From contig CM021314.1 in the NCBI GenBank assembly GCA_010645155.1, positions 2,860,219 through 2,924,218 of the forward strand: 64,000 bases of DNA. Direction: 5' to 3'. Shown piece by piece: positions 57,807 through 64,000 of this stretch (the first letter of the stretch is position 1; each line of letters starts with the position of its first letter). A program made the position numbers and the translations under genes. The DNA comes from Tigriopus japonicus. Its lineage: Eukaryota > Arthropoda > Copepoda > Harpacticoida > Harpacticidae. The notes under the pieces are model-generated. The model was not told the origin of the DNA. It made no database searches and was given only the letters and a program-made list of their open reading frames with translations.

Positions 57807-60160
57807 TAAAACGTACTAATCTAATGGTTTGCTTGATTTTGAAATATATTTTCACTTAAAAGAACGAGAGTCTCAATGATCAAGAAGAAACAAATTGTGC
57901 CCTCATGTTTTTCGTGAAGAACGAGGATCGCCAAACCAAAGGAAGAAACTTGTTAACTGTACACTCAGACGTCGAAAACTTTTTTGTTTCAATCGTCCAA
58001 AGTTACAGATTTATCATAATTCTGCTTAGTGCATGAAATAATCGAATTATTTCATATCAAACAGAAACAGCAGTCTAAAATAAACAATTCTTACTAACTT
58101 TTGGATACAATAGAAGAGTGTAATACTTATCACATGTGGGCTGAAGTGTAAAAGCTTAAAACGTTTTCCCTTTTAACTCTCAATCTAAACACATATCTTG
58201 AGTGGTTGTCCATTAAACTGCAACAACATAAACATGAACTCATGAAGAAATATTTGCCTGAAACGTGACCAAACTATTGTTGAATTTCTCTTTTTAAAGT
58301 TTAAAGATCCCCAATTGTAATTCCATTAATATTTCATCAATATAAGAATTTGGAAGTACATTGGACTGCAATTATCAAATAATCGGGACATTCTTTACTT
58401 TTGCAATTTGGACAATTCGATCGTGCTAGATATGTTCAATTTTCAAAAGGAAATCGTTTGAAAGGACTCTTCTCCCAAAAAAAAACATCAATTTTTAATC
58501 ATAGAAGAATTTCTTTTTGCTAACACTCAACAACAGTCAATCAGTGTTCTACTCCAAAGATGTCTTTATTTGCTAATTTTGGTTATAAATAATGATTTTT
58601 TTCATTAAAATGAGGAAAAAAGAGGAAAATTATTATTTGTTAATAATAAAACAAAAAAGTAAGTTAAAAATAATTCACAACTGTTATAGAGTTTCCCTTT
58701 CTTTAGTCATGACAAATTTGAAAAAAAAAAAATTCTGAGTAAGTATCTTTTGGAGCCACCCTGTATATTTCCAAAGAAAAAAGACGGCTACAATTTATTA
58801 AAATTCACAACCTGAAAAACTACCAAAGCTCGACCTTAAAAATTAAGCTTTAAGCACTTCTATTTTGACCGTGCCCACCTGATGGTTATCTTATTGAGTG
58901 AACAAAGTGAAAAATCGGGGGTAAGGAACACACGTTACAGGGACAGAAAGGTCATTCAGAGATCAATTGCCACCTTCAAATAGCCATTGAAACGAACCAA
59001 CTGCTGCGAGGAAGGCCGTCAATCCTGATCAGCGGACATGTCCACCTTAAGTACATAAATTAGGCCGTAAAAGTAACGCAGACAATGAAAAAACAATGGA
59101 AGCAATTCGGGACTTTCGTCTCAAAGGAAGAAGAGGGGTGTAATGGGGTCATGGCCAATGCAATTTATATTGTACTCAACTAAGATGTGACAGGAATATT
59201 CAAGAAAATCAATCACTTCATTGCTGAAAAATATCAAAAGTTGAATACAATGGGGCATGCACAAAGGTTGCTCAAGTGAGCGTTTTAAATCATACCGCTG
59301 GCGGTAAAACTGGGCCATTGGTTGTTCTGAGTTGCTCGGCCCATTTTGGCAAAACCAAGTCATTTCAAATTTAGCTTGTATTCAAAAATCTTCGGTTCAT
59401 GGAATGATCGATATTTCACGTTAAGATAACTCGATGGGAGTTGGGTCAATAATACATAAAATTCACTTTCAGGGTGAATGAAAAAAAACCCTTAAGCAAG
59501 CCATGTGCCATTACAAAAACAGGATTAAACAATAAATTAAAAAAAATAATGATCCGTATTTGTTCTGCTGATTCCAGACAATCATCAAATTTCTAAAATG
59601 TTTCCCATCCCGAGAAATGAAATAGTTTTTGCTACTCCTCTCCCGAAATGGATGATTTCAAGTAACTCATTTGCTAGTCAATAAACTGAGCATATTATCA
59701 ACCAGGTGTACGCAGTGCTATCCAAAAGTAAACTAGCGACCATTTCCAGGGACCTAGACTTACTAAATACATGCAAAAATTGATATATCTTTAATTTGCT
59801 AAAATGGACCGAGTAATTAAGCACAGCCAAGGGCCACTGTTCCCCTGCCGGTTTAACTTCGGGCATTAAGACGTCGTCTGTCCGACTTTTTTAGTGCTGT
59901 TTTTTTAAATGAGAAGTCAAGATGATCCAATCGGTTGTGGGCTGAAGACGAGATTATTCATGAGCTTACATATCAGTTCCTACTTAACCTTACTTAAAAT
60001 AACTGGACACCATGTGAAATATGAAAACAGGCAATTGCTTACTTATGCTTAGTATTGCTTACCATGGCGGCCTAAATCATTAGGCTCAACGACTTCAGTA
60101 TCATCAAAGCAAATCTTTAGCTTGGATGAATTGGATGAAGATTGGAGCAATGATTTTAGG

Positions 60161-60486
60161 TAGTGATGAACCGAAAGGGCTCTTAACCGAAACCGAAAGT
60201 TTCGGCCAAATAAAGACTTAACCGAAACCGAAACTGAAAGCACCTGACTGAAGAACTATTAAGATACAAAATCACTTTGAAATTTTAGTTAGTCAGATGA
60301 ACGACAATGAGTTATTCAACATTTTAAGAAAATTGAAATGTTGAGTTTCAGAGGTTGGTGGACCAACAAACGGTTTGACTTTGTTGTCAAATTCCATTCA
60401 TTTTAGAGTATGTCTGCTCTCGGTTTCCGTAGACAACCGAAACCGACACCGAAATTACGGCCGAGAACGCTTACGGTCCATCACTA
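60161..60486. mobile_element. MITE, GGTCCATCACT family, copy C
   Basis: TAGTGATGAACC on the left and GGTCCATCACTA on the right enclose about 326 bp. The interior has several ACCGAAACCGAAA runs on one side and the same motif on the other, as in copies A and B. This is the longest copy. Confidence 0.7.
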
Positions 60487-60804
60487 ATTTTTGGTGACTG
60501 ATCTTTTGTGAAACATGTCCGCACAAGGTTGTCACGTAATACAGAGTCTCATATCAAATCAATGATTGCTCCAGACGCAATATGTTTATGATTAAATTGT
60601 ATTCATACCAACCAATATCCTTCAGGCACAGTACTTGTACAGTTGATGGATTCATTGTGAACCTTTGACATTGTTTCAAGGAATGATGCTCTTCGCAAGA
60701 TGCCCATGCTCCGGTCGAGTACTGGATGACCATACAGGAACTGAGATCCGTATCAGACTTGAAATATATTTTTTTTGTGCCATGAAATCAAGTTGATGGG
60801 CCGG

Positions 60805-61015
60805 CTAGAGCCGTCCTTTGTGTTCCTCTGCATGATGCTCTTCATGGAGCAAACTGATCCTATTGGCAACCACCTTCATCTTCATTGATTCTTGAGCCTT
60901 ACGGTGCCAATTTTTCGGGATCCTCCCTTGCTCCAAGATCCCCGTGGTAAAGAACACGTTTGTTTTTGGGTGGGTTCCGGCCAAAGTCTTCAACGTGCGG
61001 ATGTGATACTTTGAG
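60805..61015 (-). other. Coding-like segment, unassigned
   Basis: A minus-strand frame reads YHIRTLKTLAGTHPKTNVFF and on to HHAEEHKGRL before a stop. Basic, coding-like composition; possibly a terminal exon or transposon relic. No start, partner exon or family recognised. Confidence 0.25.
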
Positions 61016-61020
61016 CAAAT

Positions 61021-62463
61021 TCATTGAACCCATTGCAAGGTTTTGTGCACTCTAATTTGCTCATTTGACAGCCGTCATTTGCAGGAAATTTGGCATGGAT
61101 GAGAATGAGCTAGAAAACTTTGACGGTGTTCACGAGAATGAGAGTTCGTTCTGAAGAACAGTAAGATAGTTGCGTCCGAAATTTCCATGTCAATAACGTA
61201 CGGCCTTGAACATCAAAACAGACATTAGAAAAAAATTTGGGGGACATTTTCGCCTTCCTTAACTTTCTAAATTATTAAGCTTTCATTTTAATATCCTCGG
61301 GTCCTTGGAAAAAGGCGATTGAATTATTCTTGATGAGAGTAAAATCGTTCAATCGAAGGACACTAGTTTCGTTTATCAGTTTCCAAAGTTTTGAAAGAAT
61401 GACAGGCGGACAAGCATTTCAAAATGGGTTTAATTGACATTTTCTCGGACAGTTTTACATAACATTGGTTTGAAAAAACTTCTGACCACCCAATTTGACT
61501 TTTATGTGTCGATAATGCATTCTTTCCAAAGCCGATTGGAATATGTTTGTTGTAATTTATGAGAGTCAAGTCATTAAAAACATTTCATTTTTTTCTTGTA
61601 AATTTGCCAAAACTTTAATACATAGCAATCTGACTTAAAACGAATAATCAGTCAAAAACGGAAGCGAGTAGAGATGCTAAGAAAGGTATAATAGCATCGT
61701 GTTCGTCAGATATTCTCATGAGTACTTTCGAAAGAAAAGAAACGTAATTGGGTTTGCGACAAGGAAGTTATCATCGTTTGGATAATCTATCTAATCACAT
61801 TAGGACCGTCAATTTGGCCAAAGTATAGCCTTGCCATGAGAGATCCTTATTGAGCAAAGAAGTACATTGTGCTTTATCTAGCTTAAGAATAGAAATATGG
61901 CTAAAAATTCAACTAATTGAAATAAAACAGTTTGAAGGGATAACCTCAAATCTAAAGCTGTTTTAATCTGTCTTTGGCGTTATTAGGAGTGTGTCTAAAT
62001 TTAACAAATTTTTCAATCCTTACATTTAATGCCTGGCTACACGGAAAGTCTGCTCATCCTTCAACATTCAGCCTGTATTTGGATGAATGAATAATGAATC
62101 AAAGAAGAAATACACGATGCTCCCATTACATTTCGCACTCTCCTATTAATAGGTAACAGAAAACAAATTAGATAAGTGTCTGTTTGACAAACGACACGAG
62201 TTCTATTTGGTGTTTTCTTCCGTATAATCAGAGTTGATCGTCTAGTTGAGGATAAAGCCACTTACTTTTCCATGTTTATAATCATTCAGACTTAACTTAC
62301 TTTTAGACTTTTTAGGTATTTTTAATTGACAATATATCAAACCATGAATCTTAACCTAAAAAATTTTGATTTTGTAAAGAAAACAGTAGCAAAAAGTCTT
62401 AAAGTAAGTCTTTTTTCCGGATTAATCTAGTTTTAGCCATAGGTTCTCTTTTAGCTCCGTTCA
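61021..62463. other. Non-coding stretch
   Basis: AT-rich, nothing I can interpret. Confidence 0.35.
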
Positions 62464-62670
62464 ATGACATGTCAATCCCTTCGTTTTCTGTTTCTGACAG
62501 TATTGTTCGTTTTGTCCAAAGCACAACGTAAACCTAAGGTGTTGAAAATAACAAATGTGGGTCATCCTTCCAAGTCTCTCTCATCAAAAAAATTCTACGT
62601 TGTTACACATGCTTCTAAGAAAACTGAAGTATTACCATTAGACAAGTGTTTTGCAACAATGTTGCAGTAG
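62464..62670 (+). CDS. Possible small secreted protein, 68 codons
   Basis: Hydrophobic start (MTCQSLRFLFLTVLFVLSKA), typical of a signal peptide, then a lysine-rich chain with one Cys (PLDKCFATMLQ) and TAG. Preceded by an acceptor-like CTCTTTTAG. No family recognised and no homologue can be checked; it may be a first coding exon or chance. Confidence 0.3.
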   Translation: MTCQSLRFLFLTVLFVLSKAQRKPKVLKITNVGHPSKSLSSKKFYVVTHASKKTEVLPLDKCFATMLQ

Positions 62671-62814
62671 GTTGGAAAGTTCCTCCATGGAGAAATCTTT
62701 CAGTTCATTTTTTTTTGTTGCGGATTTTTTTATTACAGCTGCAAGAAATGGCAATCCCCGTAGGGAATAGTGAATCATTAAAATGGCTGCAAACAATTAA
62801 CATTTTTATGATAC

Positions 62815-63720
62815 TTAGGCTACCAATGAGTAACTGTTGGCAGATCTGTACAACCCTTGAATAGTGGATTGGTCAGGAATAGTATCTAAAAATTTGTCCA
62901 ATACTGCCTTAAATGCTGTTAGAGAATCAGCTCCTATATATGCCCGACGAAGACTAATGGACAACAAATTGAACAATGAAGGAGCCCGATAAAGAAGAGA
63001 GGAGGACTTTATTGATCGAACTAGCCTCGATTCTCTTGGATTTGGAGGTGCTCTCAGAACGCATGTAAAACCTCTACGATCGCTACAACTGATCTCAAAA
63101 ACTTTGTAGGGACAGAGCCCATGAACGCTCTTGAAAACATACAATAGCATATACCTTCCATGCCGGCTCTGATTACTGTACAACCCTAACTTCTGGAGCC
63201 TCTCCCAATACGAGAGCTCTCTCATTCTTGTGATGTTCCCAGTGAAACATCCTTGGAACTGCTCGACCTTTTGCAAACCTGCTGAACTCATTGAGATCCA
63301 AACGGGTGAGGCATGTTCAAGATGTGGCTGCTTGTCACTAAATAATCCTTCAACCTTAATTTGCTTCCTTTTGCTCATGAAACTATCAGTCCAATTTAGA
63401 ACCTTACTCTGGATCCAAAAGACTTCGAGTTGATTGAGCAACAGACCATGATTTACCCTATGAAAGGTCTTGGCAAAGTCAAGATAGACTACATCAACTG
63501 ACTCATGACTTCCGAGCCCGTCAATAATCTGCTCAATCTATGGTCAACCAATTAGGTTACTACAAAATGGGCACGAGACCCATGCTGTCCAGGGGGAATG
63601 ATGTCATGGACTTCCAAATAATCTACAAGTTCGGACTTCTTGATTTTCTGATGGAACTTGAACTCGATTTAGTTTGCGTGCTGCAATATTGGTCCTTGTT
63701 TAGGTCTTTATTCAAAAAGT
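62815..63720 (-). pseudogene. Non-LTR retrotransposon reverse transcriptase, internally deleted
   Basis: Reading the minus strand, KIKKSELVDYLE and DIIPPGQHGSRAH are followed after a frameshift by VDVVYLDFAKTFHRVNH, reverse transcriptase motif A with its catalytic Asp. The frame then runs LLNQLEVFWIQSKVLNW, but jumps from FSDKQP to HLEHASPVWI, so the SGVPQG block and the FADD catalytic block are missing. The C-terminal part (LSYWERLQKLGLYS, HGLCPYKVFEISCSDRRGF) is nearly complete. Family resembles jockey/CR1-type elements common in arthropods. Inactive. The sequence from 63790 to the window end is open on the plus strand but unassigned. Confidence 0.75.
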
Positions 63721-64000
63721 TTAATATAACCTCCCTTTTTAAAAGCAATTAAACTTAAATTAAACTTCGAGTCAAAATTGGCAACACTCCCAAGTGGACC
63801 CATCACTAGTTGACACCAAACCTGATGTGCAGATCATTCAATCAGTCCATTCAGAGTTCCCAAAGCTCAGAATCAAATCCTTGGTAGAATGGCAGATTCA
63901 GATTGTTACTCTGCTGACTATATTGATTGGCTTTGAATCACATATTGATATCATCCACATTAACATGAAGCAACTAAGGGAAATAGACTCCAACTAACAC

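Larger units (their letters stand above)
56865..60160. other. Downstream region of the LLRF gene and non-coding DNA
   Basis: Probably starts with the LLRF 3' UTR. Contains ATC/ATT simple repeats at 57331-57370 and 57756-57806 and a solitary mariner-type end (TGGAGCCACCCTGTA, 58751-58765). No supported gene. Confidence 0.4.

Overview
The window is animal nuclear DNA, most likely arthropod and possibly a crustacean or copepod. The support is consensus GT-AG introns, an arthropod-type arrestin, a multicopy LLRF neuropeptide precursor, a CAP-Gly protein, and many decayed mariner, hAT-like, MITE and non-LTR elements in AT-rich non-coding DNA. The arthropod call is fairly firm. The copepod call is only an impression from the style of the retroelement and transposase remnants. 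There are no prokaryotic features. One assembly gap of 75 N lies at 45516-45590.

Layout. (1) 4564-6251, minus: a two-exon gene for a short protein made of two similar halves, each a Ser/Arg-rich stretch followed by a CAP-Gly microtubule-binding domain (CLIP-170-like, without the coiled coil). (2) 6.3-17.8 kb: mostly non-coding, with a MITE, a ten-copy 44-bp minisatellite between inverted arms, and weak coding-like scraps. (3) 17885-32365, plus: a complete eight-exon arrestin gene of about 399 codons, whose introns carry a hAT-like element, a MITE and a foldback element. (4) 33756-37863, minus: two small genes that converge on the arrestin tail. One is a two-exon, 92-residue secreted precursor with a Cys pair after a dibasic site; the other is a gene of at least four exons for an unrecognised protein of about 180 residues. 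(5) 38-51 kb: gene-poor, with a few candidate exons, an internally deleted mariner element with intact inverted repeats (45674-46748) and a GC-rich minisatellite. (6) 51872-56864, plus: a two-exon, 406-codon neuropeptide-type precursor with 13 copies of HLLRF or HMLRF. (7) 57-64 kb: non-coding DNA, a MITE, a possible small secreted ORF, and an internally deleted non-LTR retrotransposon (62815-63720, minus).

The strongest candidate for something undescribed is the HLLRF precursor. Only 2 of 13 copies keep the Gly needed for C-terminal amidation. Eight have Ser, all encoded by AGY, one transition from GGY, and every LRFxR unit forms an RxxR cleavage motif. The Cys-pair precursor, reconstructed here from two exons with matching phases, is the second candidate. 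The genes are not an operon. What they share is a signalling flavour (two candidate secreted peptides and a GPCR regulator), and no functional link can be shown from sequence alone.
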